NCBI GenBank assembly: GCA_016928165.1
Contig: JAFGLH010000128.1
Coordinates: 25,794-89,793, forward strand
Direction: 5' to 3'
Source: Pirellulales bacterium
GTDB lineage: Bacteria > Planctomycetota > Planctomycetia > Pirellulales > Thermoguttaceae
DNA length: 64,000 bases
In this document: one piece after another, positions 35,269-44,661 of the stretch
Layout: each line of letters starts with the position of its first letter
Position numbering within the stretch: position 1 is the stretch's first letter
Translations under genes and position numbers: made by a program
Notes under the pieces: generated by a model
The model's database searches: none
What the model was told of the DNA's origin: nothing
The model's input: the letters and a program-made list of their open reading frames with translations, nothing else

Positions 35269-37419
35269 GTGCCCCGATTTCGGACGTTCGCATATTGCTG
35301 GCTTGGCTGTTTTTTGCTGACTTCTGGCGAGATGGGGCTGCTTGCCGAGGAAATCCGTTTTAGCGAAAGGCTGCTGCCGGATAGCACGCAGGGATTTTTC
35401 GCCGTCTCAAGCGTGGAAAAGCTGAACGAGCACTGGGAGAAGACCCAACTCGGCCACCTGATGGCCGATCCGGTGATGGAACCGTTCACCAAGGACGTGC
35501 AGCGACAGTTCGAGAGTCGATGGTCGAGCGTTCACGAGCGATTAGGGCTGACATTGAAGGACATGGCGGGGGTGTCTAGCGGCGACGTGGGCATCGGCCT
35601 TATCGCCTGCGAGGCGGACAAGGCCGCCTTGGCCATAGTAATGGACGTTACGGGCAAGTTGCCTCAGGCACGAGAGATGATTGATAAGGTCAGCAAGGCC
35701 CAATTGAAACGTGGGGCCAAACGGAGCGAAATGAAGCTCGAAAACTACCCGGACGTGGTGATCATTTTCGATATGCCCGAATCGGTGGAAGAATGCGAAG
35801 CGAAAAAGAGCGGCTCGCAAAAGGAAGAGAATGGTCTGCCAGTCGAAAAAGAATCAGCCGACGAGGCCCCGCCGATCGCCCCCCCGGCCGCCGAAGGCGA
35901 CGATACGATCGCTGTGACCAAAGAAATCAAGATCAAAGATGCGCTCGAAGTCGAGGAGAAACCGGTTGTCCCAGGCGACAAGGAGGAAGTCTTTCAACCC
36001 GCTCCCCCTCCAAAAAAACCACCTTCCCGGCAGTCATTCTATTGTCTTACGGACAACCTGCTGATTATTACCGACGACCTGAGCGTTCTCAAAGGGATAT
36101 TGGGGCGGAAGTCGGGTGAAGGCGACGACAGTCTGGCCGACAGCAAACCGTTCCAGATCGTGATGAAGCGTTGTGCCGAGGATTACGGAGAGTCGCCGCC
36201 GCAGATGCGTTGGTTTCTCAGTCCGCTGGGCTACGCCGAGGCTGCCCGAGCCGCCACGCCTGAACACCGCCGTCGCAAAGGAAAGAGCATCCTCGAAGTG
36301 ATGAAGAACCAAGGGGTCGAGGCCGTTCAAGGGATGGGCGGATTGGCCGACTTCTCCTCGGAGGGATACGAATTGATTCACCGCACGACGGTCTACGCGC
36401 CGCGGCCCTACGTGCAGTCGATGAAGATGTTGGTCTTTCTCAACCGGGAAGATTTTGTGCCTCAGGACTGGGTGCCGCGCGACATCGCCACCTACACCAC
36501 CTTTTACTTCGACATCCTCAACGCCTTCGACAATTTCGGACCGTTGTTCGACGAGTTGGTCGGTCAAGGCACCAAGGATGCTTGGAAAGAGGCGGTGGAC
36601 GGACTTAAGCTGGACCCCAAAGGCCCCCAGGTCGATCTCCGTGAGGACTTGGTCAAACACCTTGGTTATCGGGTAAGCATGTTAACCGACTATCGCTTGC
36701 CGATCAGCACCACCAGCGAGCGGCTTTTGTTCGCCATCGAGGTTAATGACGCCGAGGCGGTTGCGAAAGCGATAGAAAAACTACTCAAGACCGATCCCAC
36801 CGTAAAGCGGCGCGAAAAGGCCGGACATGTCATTTGGGAAATAGTCGGCGAAAAGGCGGAACCGCCGAAAATGGAGCTTGATTTCGGCGGCGTGCCGCAC
36901 ATTGCGCCCATTCGACCGCCGGAAGAGGACGATCCCTGGGAAGATGAAGAAGAAGAACGCAAACCGCTGCTTCCTCACGCGGCCGTGACCGTGTGCAAGG
37001 GCCATCTGTTTGTTGCCTCGCACATCGACTTCCTGTTGAAGATCATCGCCCCGGAAGAGGAGCCGGACTTGCTCCGGGACGACGTCGATTATCAATTGGT
37101 CGCGGCAGAGATTGACAAGTTCAAGCCGGATGAAAAATGCTTCCGCTTCTTTTCGCGGACCGACGAGGAATATCGCTCTACTTACGAGTTGATCCGCCAG
37201 AACAAGATGCCCGAGAGCGAGACCATGCTCGCCAGAATGTTGAACGTGCTGTTCGGCGAGGGCAAGAAAGGGACGCCCCGCGCACAGAAGATCGACGGCA
37301 GCCAATTACCCGACTACCAAGTGGTGCGCCGTTATCTAGGCCCGGCAGGAATGCAGATCACCAGCGAGAAGGACGGCTGGTTCCTGAAAGGCTTCACGTT
37401 GAGCAAAGAGGCGGAGTGA
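35269..37419 (+). CDS. Secreted planctomycete protein of unknown function
   Basis: A 716-residue protein starting at GTG with AAGGAG eight bases upstream. A signal peptide covers about residues 1-25. The sequence RLLPDSTQGFFAVSSVEKLNEHWEKTQLGHL near the start resembles DUF3352-like secreted proteins. Two acidic Pro/Glu-rich inserts (about 180-250 and about 545-565, with DDPWEDEEEE) interrupt an otherwise folded-looking body. The C-terminus has LPDYQVVRRYLGPAGMQITSEKDGWFLKGF. I do not recognise a specific function. It has no obvious operon partner. Confidence 0.72.
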   Translation: MPRFRTFAYCWLGCFLLTSGEMGLLAEEIRFSERLLPDSTQGFFAVSSVEKLNEHWEKTQLGHLMADPVMEPFTKDVQRQFESRWSSVHERLGLTLKDMAGVSSGDVGIGLIACEADKAALAIVMDVTGKLPQAREMIDKVSKAQLKRGAKRSEMKLENYPDVVIIFDMPESVEECEAKKSGSQKEENGLPVEKESADEAPPIAPPAAEGDDTIAVTKEIKIKDALEVEEKPVVPGDKEEVFQPAPPPKKPPSRQSFYCLTDNLLIITDDLSVLKGILGRKSGEGDDSLADSKPFQIVMKRCAEDYGESPPQMRWFLSPLGYAEAARAATPEHRRRKGKSILEVMKNQGVEAVQGMGGLADFSSEGYELIHRTTVYAPRPYVQSMKMLVFLNREDFVPQDWVPRDIATYTTFYFDILNAFDNFGPLFDELVGQGTKDAWKEAVDGLKLDPKGPQVDLREDLVKHLGYRVSMLTDYRLPISTTSERLLFAIEVNDAEAVAKAIEKLLKTDPTVKRREKAGHVIWEIVGEKAEPPKMELDFGGVPHIAPIRPPEEDDPWEDEEEERKPLLPHAAVTVCKGHLFVASHIDFLLKIIAPEEEPDLLRDDVDYQLVAAEIDKFKPDEKCFRFFSRTDEEYRSTYELIRQNKMPESETMLARMLNVLFGEGKKGTPRAQKIDGSQLPDYQVVRRYLGPAGMQITSEKDGWFLKGFTLSKEAE

Positions 37420-37434
37420 TTTTCCCCCGCCTAC

Positions 37435-38058
37435 TTATTTCTGGCTCTGTTGGTAAATCGCCTCGACAAGCCCCTGCACGTCCTTGAACTTTTTCTTCGT
37501 GGCCAGCGCCGCGTCGAGCAACCGTCGGGCGTCGCTCTCCGAATGGCCTAGGCCGCGGAGCAACTGGAACGTCTCGGAGACCACGTCTGGCTCGACTTGC
37601 GACTCGTGTTTTTGGCCGCGATCGACCATGAGGGCGAACTTGGGCACCTTGCGGCGCAACTTGGCCACGATCCGCTCGGCCATCGCCGGTCCGATGCCCG
37701 GCAGGCTGGAGAGTGCTTTGGCGTCCTGTTCCTCGATTGCCGTGGCAACTTCTTTCACCGGCCGGACCATCGCACGGAGCGCCTTTTTCACGCCTACTCC
37801 ATCCACCTCGCAGAAGAGTTCGAAAAACTCCCGCTCGACTTCGCTGAGGAAACCGATCATCCGCGGCGTCATTCGCCCCTGCATCGGGTTGCCCTCGAGG
37901 TATTCGATCGTGTGCAGGCTAATCGTCCGGTCGAGCTCCCCCTGCAACTGCCGTCGGGTAAACTCGGGAATCAGTATTTCGTACTCGCAGGCGTCGACGG
38001 CGAGCGTAAGGGTGTTTTCGTACAGCGCGGCGAGTCGGCCGGTAATCTTGGTTATCAC
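37435..38058 (-). CDS. ruvA: Holliday junction branch-migration protein RuvA
   Basis: RuvA binds Holliday junctions as a tetramer and loads the RuvB helicase. The 207-residue protein has domain I ([31 protein letters not shown]), helix-hairpin-helix regions ([17 protein letters not shown] and [19 protein letters not shown]) and a C-terminal RuvB-binding domain ([19 protein letters not shown]). The start is GTG. ruvB and ruvC are not in the window. It converges on the 716-residue secreted protein with a 15-base gap. Confidence 0.95.
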   Translation of the reverse strand: MITKITGRLAALYENTLTLAVDACEYEILIPEFTRRQLQGELDRTISLHTIEYLEGNPMQGRMTPRMIGFLSEVEREFFELFCEVDGVGVKKALRAMVRPVKEVATAIEEQDAKALSSLPGIGPAMAERIVAKLRRKVPKFALMVDRGQKHESQVEPDVVSETFQLLRGLGHSESDARRLLDAALATKKKFKDVQGLVEAIYQQSQK

Positions 38059-38182
38059 GGTGTTGATTTTGTGGTTAGAGTAGATAAGTACGCTGTCAAA
38101 GTAAAAATTGAGCTTGTCTGTTTAAAGTGGCCGTATGCAGCCACGGTAAACGGCTTGCCCCAAATTAAAACCTGACGGAACA

Positions 38183-38845
38183 CTACCGTAGAATCTCCGC
38201 CTCGATGGCGTAGGGAATCCCGCTAATGTCGTCGGGTTGGACCTGGAACCGGCCCGCCACGCCGATCAGATGAGTAGTATAATTCGTCTCCAGGTCGCCT
38301 ACTAGCGTCACTCTGATCATTTCCGTCGGTTTCGGATTCGGCGTGCAGAAGGGGCAAGAGCCTTGAATTGGGCAAAGAATGAACTCCTTGATGTGCATTT
38401 GTTGACGGCGCGCCTGAATATAACCACGAATGAACACCTTCTTGTCCCTCATGTCCAACGCCACTTGGGGGACCGACATTGTCGGGTGCGCCGGGTCAGG
38501 CTGGAGCACGTCGTAGTCGATTTCGGTGTATCCATAAGGAATTTCGCTCTGTCCTCGATACAACAATAATCCGCAGCCGGCCAGCCATAATGCCAGAGAG
38601 AGTGAGATACCCAGCTTTGCCATGCCTCGGCCGGTCAGCGTATCGGGGGCGCGGGAAATTCGCCGCCTCGACAGCAACCCCAACGCGACCCCGACCAGCG
38701 GAATCGCCGACAGCCACACGTTTAGGGCCGTCAGTATCGACAGTCCGCCGAAGACAACGCTAAAGACCGCCAGCGGATCGATCGCCCGATAGTAGGTCGG
38801 CGGCGGTTTCTCGGTGATAGTCGCGGATTCTTGAAACAGTGCCAT
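38183..38845 (-). CDS. Membrane protein with DUF4190-like helices and DUF3299-like C-terminus
   Basis: A 220-residue protein with two membrane helix regions (about 25-55 and 80-100; the SVVFGGLSILTALNVWLSAIPLVGVALGLLS stretch is DUF4190-like). An external domain has VALDMRDKKVFIRGYIQ and FILCPIQGSCPFC, typical of DUF3299 proteins. DUF3299 genes often accompany LolD/FtsX-type ABC transporters, as here, and may act in metal or lipoprotein handling; this is not established. ATG at 38845 is used because the longer frame begins within a hairpin repeat. Confidence 0.75.
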   Translation of the reverse strand: MALFQESATITEKPPPTYYRAIDPLAVFSVVFGGLSILTALNVWLSAIPLVGVALGLLSRRRISRAPDTLTGRGMAKLGISLSLALWLAGCGLLLYRGQSEIPYGYTEIDYDVLQPDPAHPTMSVPQVALDMRDKKVFIRGYIQARRQQMHIKEFILCPIQGSCPFCTPNPKPTEMIRVTLVGDLETNYTTHLIGVAGRFQVQPDDISGIPYAIEAEILR

Positions 38846-38856
38846 ATTTGATGCTA

Positions 38857-38939
38857 CCCGGTCTGGAAACCGGGGCAAAACGTGGGATGATGTGGCAGTT
38901 CAACTGCCACCCCAACCAATGTTTAACTGCCACCCCAAC
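38857..38939 (-). repeat. CCCGGT/ACCGGG hairpin and TGGCAGTT/AACTGCCA repeat with half copy
   Basis: CCCGGT-ctggaa-ACCGGG at 38857-38874, TGGCAGTT-c-AACTGCCA at 38893-38909 with tail CCCCAAC, and a half copy at 38921-38939. They fill the gap between the permease and DUF3299-like genes. Confidence 0.7.
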
Positions 38940-38946
38940 TAAATAA

Positions 38947-38987
38947 TCTCTCGTCCCTCGTTTCTCACCCTCGTCCCTCGCCCCTCA
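38947..38987 (-). repeat. CGTCCCTCG-type pyrimidine-rich tract
   Basis: Degenerate units around TCGTCCCTCG follow the permease stop. An inverted (purine-rich on the plus strand) tract lies on the gene's other side at 40233-40268. Confidence 0.55.
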
Positions 38988-40232
38988 TTACGGTGTGGTA
39001 ATCAGCGATTGCGACACGTCGGTGCGGTAGGCGGCCATGGCGGGCAGATAGCCAACCGCCGCCGCCAAAATTATCAATCCGGGAACCAATATCAACTCGA
39101 TCAACTGGAACTGCAACAGCCCGACGATCACGCCGGTCTGTTCGGCGATCCAGGGCGAGCAGAGCCAGATCGCGCCGTGTCCGATCAGCAATCCGAGCGC
39201 CCCGCCCATCAGCGCCAGCAGGACCGACTCCATCATGATGACAAGCATCACGGTCGTCCGGCTCGCGCCCAGGGCGCGCATGACGGCGATTTCGTGCCGC
39301 CGGTCGCTCATTGAGTTGTAAATGCTGACCATAATACCGATTCCCGCCACGACGGTGGTCAGGATTCCCATGCCCAGCAGAATCCATTGCAGCTTTCCCA
39401 CGATCCCCTCAAACAGGTCGGCGATGACGCGGACGGGCGAAACCGCTTGGGCCACCTTGTCTCTGTTGATTGCTCGTTTGATTACGTCCGTCTCGGCCGC
39501 CGAATTGGTGCATACCAACGCGGCGGTGATTTCCTTTATTCGATCGTGGTCTGCGTTCCCTTCGCGATCGCCCGAGATTATCGCTTCTGCGCGGTGGATA
39601 TCGTGGAAGCCGTACATATTGACGAACACGGCGCGATCGACCGGCGTGCCGGTGGGTTTGAGTATTCCCACAACGGTAAACGGTTGTTTGTGTGTGTGGC
39701 CGCCGATGCCCGAGCCGTGGACCGCCTTGAACGGTTCGCCGACGTGCAGTTTAGTGCGTGCAGCGGCCACGGACCCCAACACGCCCTCGAAATGGTTTTC
39801 TACCTGGAAATTTTTCCCTGCGGCGAACTCGTAAGACTTATCGCCGCGGTATTTCAACTCGGTAAACATCTCCGGTACGGTGCCCACGACGCGGAATCCC
39901 TGGTAATTGTGACCCATGCATACCGGAATGGCGGCCTCCACGGCGGGAGCGAACTTTCCGATGGTCAACTCCTCAAAGTAACTGTAGGGGATATTGCCCA
40001 CCGGCTGGCTAAGATAGAAGACCGTGTTCAACACCAGTTGTTCCCGGCCCCCTTTGGCGCCGACGATCAGGTCGTATCCCTCTCCGCCGCGGTGGAACGA
40101 CTGCGAGACGACGCCGTAGACGACCAACACGGCCACCACCAGCGCCACGCCCAGGCCCATCGACAACACCGTCAGCGCGGAGACGAACAACCTTTGCTGA
40201 ATGCTTCGCCAGGCTACTTTCCAGAGACTCAT
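38988..40232 (-). CDS. ABC transporter permease, MacB/FtsX-LolC type
   Basis: A 414-residue permease. One N-terminal helix (LTVLSMGLGVALVVAVLVVYGVV) is followed by an extracytoplasmic MacB-PCD-type domain (about 45-265). Three C-terminal helices form the FtsX domain (ILLGMGILTTVVAGIGIMVSIYNSMSDRRHEIAVMRALGAS is its hallmark). Such permeases use ATP to move lipoproteins or other envelope molecules mechanically rather than import solutes. It works with the LolD-like ATPase encoded upstream; the substrate is unknown. Confidence 0.88.
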   Translation of the reverse strand: MSLWKVAWRSIQQRLFVSALTVLSMGLGVALVVAVLVVYGVVSQSFHRGGEGYDLIVGAKGGREQLVLNTVFYLSQPVGNIPYSYFEELTIGKFAPAVEAAIPVCMGHNYQGFRVVGTVPEMFTELKYRGDKSYEFAAGKNFQVENHFEGVLGSVAAARTKLHVGEPFKAVHGSGIGGHTHKQPFTVVGILKPTGTPVDRAVFVNMYGFHDIHRAEAIISGDREGNADHDRIKEITAALVCTNSAAETDVIKRAINRDKVAQAVSPVRVIADLFEGIVGKLQWILLGMGILTTVVAGIGIMVSIYNSMSDRRHEIAVMRALGASRTTVMLVIMMESVLLALMGGALGLLIGHGAIWLCSPWIAEQTGVIVGLLQFQLIELILVPGLIILAAAVGYLPAMAAYRTDVSQSLITTP

Positions 40233-40268
40233 GTGTGAGGGGCAAGGGCTGAGGGGTTAGGGGCGAGG
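40233..40268 (-). repeat. GAGGGGC/GAGGGG purine-rich tract
   Basis: Degenerate GAGGGGCAAGG-type units precede the permease ATG (on the minus strand this is a CCCTCG tract). It is the inverted counterpart of the tract at 38947-38987. Confidence 0.5.
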
Positions 40269-40308
40269 GAAATTCCGCTCGCGGTTTCGCGGTTTATTGT
40301 TCTTCAAC

Positions 40309-41004
40309 TTATATTCTTTTATTTCCAACCTGCACGTATCCCACCGCCGAGCGGTTGAACTCGTTTAGGTGATCGACGCGTTGGAACTGTCGGGCCACCT
40401 CGTCCGAGTGCGTCACCATAATCAGGGCCACGTTTTCCTCCTCGCACGTTCCCCGGATTAGATCGAGTATTTGCTGCTGGTGGCCGGCGTCGACGTTGGC
40501 CGTCGGCTCGTCGGCCAGCAGGAGTTGCGGTTTATTGGCCAGCGCCCGGGCCACCGCCACCCGCTGCTTCTCTCCGACCGAGAGCTGCGCCGGTCGGTGC
40601 GTGGTACGGTGGCTCATACCGACCCGGTCCAGGAGATGCCTTGCCCTGGCCCGGTCCGGCCGGCCGTGGGCGAAGCGCATGGAAAGCAGCACGTTCTCCA
40701 AGGCCGAAAATCCGGCCAGGAGATTGAACGTCTGGAAGACGTAGCCGATCCGATCGGCGCGGAAACGGTCGACCTCGGCTTCGGGCATCAACGTGATGTC
40801 CCAATCGTCGATCCGCACCTTGCCCGAATCGGGACGGCCGATCCCGGCGATCATGTGCAGCAGCGTGGTCTTGCCGCAACCGCTCTGTCCTACCAGCGCC
40901 ACTTGCTCGCCCGCCTCGACTCGATACTCCGGGATGTCCAGCACCGGCAAAATGCTGCCGTCCGGCTGAGTAAAGGTTTTTACAAGGTCTTTCAGGAGAA
41001 GCAT
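40309..41004 (-). CDS. ABC transporter ATP-binding protein, LolD/MacB type
   Basis: The 231-residue ATPase has Walker A LVGQSGCGKTTLLHMIAG, the signature LSVGEKQRVAVARAL (LSGGQ variant), Walker B LLLADEPTAN and the switch His in IMVTHSDEV. The FQTFNLLAGFSALENVLL region is typical of the LolD/MacB group. It is 76 bases before the permease on the same strand and is its energy partner. Confidence 0.9.
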   Translation of the reverse strand: MLLLKDLVKTFTQPDGSILPVLDIPEYRVEAGEQVALVGQSGCGKTTLLHMIAGIGRPDSGKVRIDDWDITLMPEAEVDRFRADRIGYVFQTFNLLAGFSALENVLLSMRFAHGRPDRARARHLLDRVGMSHRTTHRPAQLSVGEKQRVAVARALANKPQLLLADEPTANVDAGHQQQILDLIRGTCEEENVALIMVTHSDEVARQFQRVDHLNEFNRSAVGYVQVGNKRI

Positions 41005-41213
41005 TGTATGGAATGATTGAAAATGGCGGATTTAAGAGTGCCAATAACGCTTAAACGCCCCGAGACTATGGTTGCGGAGCGTTTTCGTTCCGTTGTCACT
41101 TCAAGTATACAATCCAACTCACATTTTACGCGACGACCCCAAAAGTTGTTCGGGACACTGGAAAAAATCGCCATTCAACCACCACGGGGCATAATGCACC
41201 CCGCCCCATCGGG

Positions 41214-42341
41214 CTATTTCCAAAAACACTCCAACAGACCGGCCGCAACGGGAATGAAGATTATTAGCGGCAGCCAGGCGGCCAGCGCGGGATCGATCAG
41301 AAGCATCTCCCCCAGGTGCTGCGAGCCGATAGCCGTCAGGGAAAACAAGGTCGTTACTGCCATGCAAACGCCCATGGCGATGAATACGTTTCGGTTTTCC
41401 CGGCTGACAATCAAGGGAAGCCCCAGAAAAAGCAAGGTGAGGTCCATCAGCGGCTGCACGATCCGCGAGTGGATGGCCACCCTCACGTCGGGACCGAATC
41501 CCAGACTCGGATTGCGCAAGCCGCGGATCAACTCGGCCGTCGAGGATAGTTGCGTGTAATCGTCGCCGCCGAGCAGCAGTTCGAAATCGACGTTGCTGAC
41601 CAAAAAACACTGGTCCGGCTCGAGCCATTCGGGTGCATCGTGCGGCGTGATCAGAACCGTCCGGTCGTCTAATTCCAACGACGGCCGCTGGTCGAGGTGT
41701 TTCGGCTCACGGACGCCGTCGAGCAGGTAGCCGGCGGGACGATTCCCCTCGGCCTTTTGGTAATACGCGTTTTCGGCGCGGAGGTGATTTCCATATCGGC
41801 GCAAAGCAGCGGGCATAATAAAATCTGGGTTTTCGATCCGTTTCCGATCGGAAAAAGTGTGTTCGCCACTCAGCAGCACTTCGGTCTGACCATCGTAGCG
41901 CGGTTCGAGCGGCCGCGCCTGGTCTCCCAACGGATTTTGCGGGTGTCGCGATAGCTCGTCGCGAAAGTGCGGAATAACCAGCTCTCGATTGACCGCCGTG
42001 AGCAAGCCAATCGCAATTACCGCGACGATGATCGGCGCCAGCACGCGGACCCGCGACACGCCGGCCGAGAGCAAAGCCGTCATCTCGTTGTACCGCTGAA
42101 TCCAGGCGACCGTGAACATGGCCGATACCAACACCAGCAAACCGCTCGTGCGATCGAAAAAGAGGATCGTTTGATGGGAATAATAATGTGCGATAAAGGG
42201 CAACACGCCGCCGACCTTCCGACCGCAGCGGACGAACTCCTCCAAATTCGTAAAAAGGTCGAAAACCACGTACAAACCGGTCAGACTCAAGAAACAGATA
42301 ACGAACGTCTTGAAAAACTGTCGCAGCAGGTACCGGTCCAT
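41214..42341 (-). CDS. LptF/LptG-family permease (YjgP/YjgQ)
   Basis: LptF/G proteins form the membrane part of the LPS-exporting LptBFG complex. The 375-residue protein has the family start MDRYLLRQFFKTFVICFLSLTG, three N-terminal helices (including DRTSGLLVLVSAMFTVAWIQRYNEMTALLSAGVS), a periplasmic domain (about 130-285) and three C-terminal helices beginning IVQPLMDLTLLFLGLPLIVSREN. Only one such gene is visible; the partner may be elsewhere. ATG at 42341 gives the normal start; an ATG nine bases upstream is possible. Confidence 0.88.
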   Translation of the reverse strand: MDRYLLRQFFKTFVICFLSLTGLYVVFDLFTNLEEFVRCGRKVGGVLPFIAHYYSHQTILFFDRTSGLLVLVSAMFTVAWIQRYNEMTALLSAGVSRVRVLAPIIVAVIAIGLLTAVNRELVIPHFRDELSRHPQNPLGDQARPLEPRYDGQTEVLLSGEHTFSDRKRIENPDFIMPAALRRYGNHLRAENAYYQKAEGNRPAGYLLDGVREPKHLDQRPSLELDDRTVLITPHDAPEWLEPDQCFLVSNVDFELLLGGDDYTQLSSTAELIRGLRNPSLGFGPDVRVAIHSRIVQPLMDLTLLFLGLPLIVSRENRNVFIAMGVCMAVTTLFSLTAIGSQHLGEMLLIDPALAAWLPLIIFIPVAAGLLECFWK

Positions 42342-42401
42342 GATGCACATGGCGGCAAGATACGGTATTTATGGCGCGTCGGTCAAGGCAAATTGTCCCA
42401 A

Positions 42402-42440
42402 AACCCTAGTTTCCACGCTCCGAGCGTGGAAACCAGGGTT
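42402..42440. repeat. 39-base near-perfect palindrome
   Basis: Arms of 19 bases (AACCCTAGTTTCCACGCTC and its complement, one mismatch) surround a single central base. It lies between the divergent LptF/G-type and ComF genes. It is one of the strongest hairpins in the window. Confidence 0.8.
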
Positions 42441-42533
42441 GGAAATTACTCCTGAAGGCTGAAACGTCACTTCAATTTAATCTTCTTTCCGCTACTGCTG
42501 GCATCTACTCCCCTAAACATATATATTGGCCGC

Positions 42534-43286
42534 ATGATCGGATTGCTTCGCGACTTGCAGAACGGCGTCCGCGCCCTGCGTCGGGCCGGCTTTGATCTGC
42601 TCTTCCCGCCGCGTTGTGCATTTTGCCACGTGGAACTCATCGATCCGCCCCCGGACTTCGACCTATGTCCTGATTGTGAGATTCGCTTCGGACCGGAGGA
42701 ATGGATCGGCTGTCCGCGCTGCGGCGCCCCCCGCAATGCCGATTATTCGATCGATGATTGCCCGAGCTGCCAAAACCTGCAATTATGGTTCGATTCGGTG
42801 GTCGCGTTGGGAAACTACCACGCCGAATTGCGCGACGCCGTGCTGAAGATGAAGCGTCCCTGGCATGATCCCCTTTCCGTCGCGATGGGCTGGCTCCTTT
42901 GGAAACGTCGCCGCGCCGAGTTGGCCCGCGTGCAAGCCGACGCGATTGTGCCGGTTCCCATGTATTGGCGAAGGCGGCTAAAACGGGGGAAGAACCATTC
43001 CGAGACGCTTGCCCGATGCCTGGCGAAATCGCTCGGCGTCCCCGTGTGTTGGAACGTGTTAACACGGCGTCGCAACACGCAACTTCATTCGGGCTTGAGT
43101 CGCGCCCAACGGTTTCGCAACGTGCGCGGGGCTTTTCAAGTCAAACGGCCCGAAAGGGTCCGCGACATGCGAATCTTGCTGGTCGACGACGTGTTGACCA
43201 CCGGCGCCACATGCAGCGAGGCGGCCAAAACGCTTAAGCGGGCCGGCGCGGCGACGGTCGCCGTGGCAGTCGTGGCGAGGGCGTGA
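42534..43286 (+). CDS. comF: ComF-family phosphoribosyltransferase-like protein
   Basis: ComF proteins act in DNA uptake in competent bacteria and have a phosphoribosyltransferase fold. The N-terminus has Cys-pair zinc-finger-like motifs (PPRCAFCHVE, CPDCE, CPRCGAP, CPSC). The PRPP-binding motif is ILLVDDVLTTGATC near residue 218. NTQLHSGLSRAQRFRNVRGAF is the conserved ComF segment. Length is 250, as expected. It lies alone. Confidence 0.88.
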   Translation: MIGLLRDLQNGVRALRRAGFDLLFPPRCAFCHVELIDPPPDFDLCPDCEIRFGPEEWIGCPRCGAPRNADYSIDDCPSCQNLQLWFDSVVALGNYHAELRDAVLKMKRPWHDPLSVAMGWLLWKRRRAELARVQADAIVPVPMYWRRRLKRGKNHSETLARCLAKSLGVPVCWNVLTRRRNTQLHSGLSRAQRFRNVRGAFQVKRPERVRDMRILLVDDVLTTGATCSEAAKTLKRAGAATVAVAVVARA

Positions 43287-43336
43287 ATGTATCGCAACCG
43301 CTCTCGGCGGCGTCTCGTGGAAAACCTCTTTAATGT

Positions 43337-43558
43337 ACAGCCGAGGACGGCTGTGCTTCATTCGTTTCTGATGTTGCATTTGTGGCGATAATAATGGATA
43401 TTCCGCATTTGCGCCGCTGACGCAGGCGAATTTCACATGCAAGAAACCGTCCATAACGGCAACCATCAAGTGTGCGGTTGATTAGTTTTATTGAGCGGAA
43501 TTCATTCCGTTTAGACGAACCGGAAATCATATCTGCCCGAACGGATTGAAACCCGTTC
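43337..43558 (+). repeat. Hairpin cluster before the MoxR gene
   Basis: ACAGCCG-agga-CGGCTGT at 43337-43354, CGGAAT-tc-ATTCCG at 43496-43509 and GAACGG/CCGTTC at 43539-43558. The 297-base gap 43287-43583 holds no gene; GGAGA before 43584 is the MoxR ribosome-binding site. Confidence 0.65.
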
Positions 43559-43583
43559 TGCATCCAACTCTCGGAGACATTCC

Positions 43584-44573
43584 ATGCAAATCGACGTTCA
43601 TCAAATCAAGGACCGCGTTGCCCAACAGTCCGAAGCGATCCATCAATTGCAGGCAGAGTTGGGCAAGACCATCGTCGGCCAGAATGAGATGATTTCCCGG
43701 CTCCTTGTCGGTTTGCTGACCGACGGCCACATCCTTCTCGAGGGCGTGCCTGGACTGGCCAAGACGACGGCGATCAAGTCGTTGGCCCAGGCCCTGGACA
43801 CGCAGTTCCGCCGCATTCAGTTCACACCGGACCTATTGCCGGCCGATCTGATCGGCACGATGATCTACGTGCCCAGCGAGGCTACTTTCCGCACCCGCAA
43901 GGGGCCGATCTTCGCCAACTTCATTCTCGCCGACGAAATCAACCGCGCTCCATCGAAGGTCCAGTCGGCGCTGTTGGAAGCTATGCAGGAACGGCAGGTC
44001 ACGATCGGTGAAAACACATATCCGCTCGAAGGGCTATTTTTGGTGATGGCCACGCAAAACCCGATCGAGCAGGAAGGAACGTACCCGCTGCCCGAGGCCC
44101 AGGTAGACCGCTTCATGCTCAAGGTGAAGATCACTTATCCCGAAGCCGAGGAGGAGCAGCGCGTGCTGGACATGGCCTTGGACGAATCCGCCCGGACGAT
44201 CAAGCCAGTGCTGAATCCCAAGGACATTAGCGCCATGCAGGACGTGGTAAAGATGATTTACGTCGACGAACAGATTAAGCGATACATTCTCAACCTGGTC
44301 CGCGCGACGCGCGATCCGGCCGCCGATGGCATGAAAGACCTCGCCCCGCTGATCGAATACGGCGCCTCGCCGCGGGCTTCGATCTATCTGGGCACGGGCG
44401 CCAGGGCCGTCGCCTTCCTGCAAGGACGCGGATACGTCACTCCGCAGGACGTGAAAGACATCGCATACGACGTGCTCCGCCATCGCTTGATCCTCAGCTA
44501 CGAGGCCGAGGCCGAGCAAGTCACCAGCGAAGATTTGATTAAAACGATTCTCCAAACCGTTCCGGTCCCATAA
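43584..44573 (+). CDS. MoxR-family AAA ATPase
   Basis: MoxR ATPases act as chaperones that help assemble or activate VWA-domain partner proteins. The 329-residue protein has VGQNEMISRLLVGLLTDGHILLEGVPGLAKTTAIKSLA (Walker A GVPGLAKT), the Walker B FILADEINRAPSKVQSALLEAMQE, and NPIEQEGTYPLPEAQVDRFMLK. It opens an operon of DUF58, VWA and Bat-type genes, the usual MoxR setting. The ATG has GGAGA upstream. Confidence 0.94.
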   Translation: MQIDVHQIKDRVAQQSEAIHQLQAELGKTIVGQNEMISRLLVGLLTDGHILLEGVPGLAKTTAIKSLAQALDTQFRRIQFTPDLLPADLIGTMIYVPSEATFRTRKGPIFANFILADEINRAPSKVQSALLEAMQERQVTIGENTYPLEGLFLVMATQNPIEQEGTYPLPEAQVDRFMLKVKITYPEAEEEQRVLDMALDESARTIKPVLNPKDISAMQDVVKMIYVDEQIKRYILNLVRATRDPAADGMKDLAPLIEYGASPRASIYLGTGARAVAFLQGRGYVTPQDVKDIAYDVLRHRLILSYEAEAEQVTSEDLIKTILQTVPVP

Positions 44574-44576
44574 TGA

Positions 44577-44660
44577 AAGGGACCAGAGGTCAGGGATCAG
44601 AGGTCTGAGAAAAAAACATATCTGACCCCTGCCCCCTGGTCCCTGATCCCTGCCCCCTAA
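44577..44660 (+). repeat. Degenerate GGGACCAGAGGTCAGGGATC inverted tract
   Basis: Purine-rich units at 44578-44608 are partly mirrored by CCCTGATCCCTGCC-type units at 44625-44657. This fills the 88 bases between the MoxR and DUF58 genes and may fold as one large hairpin. Confidence 0.5.
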
Positions 44661-44661
44661 A

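Noticed and set aside
38094..38121. TTGACA on the minus strand upstream of ruvA as a promoter
   Set aside because: The -35 is perfect but no acceptable -10 lies 16-18 bases downstream (TAACCA at best).
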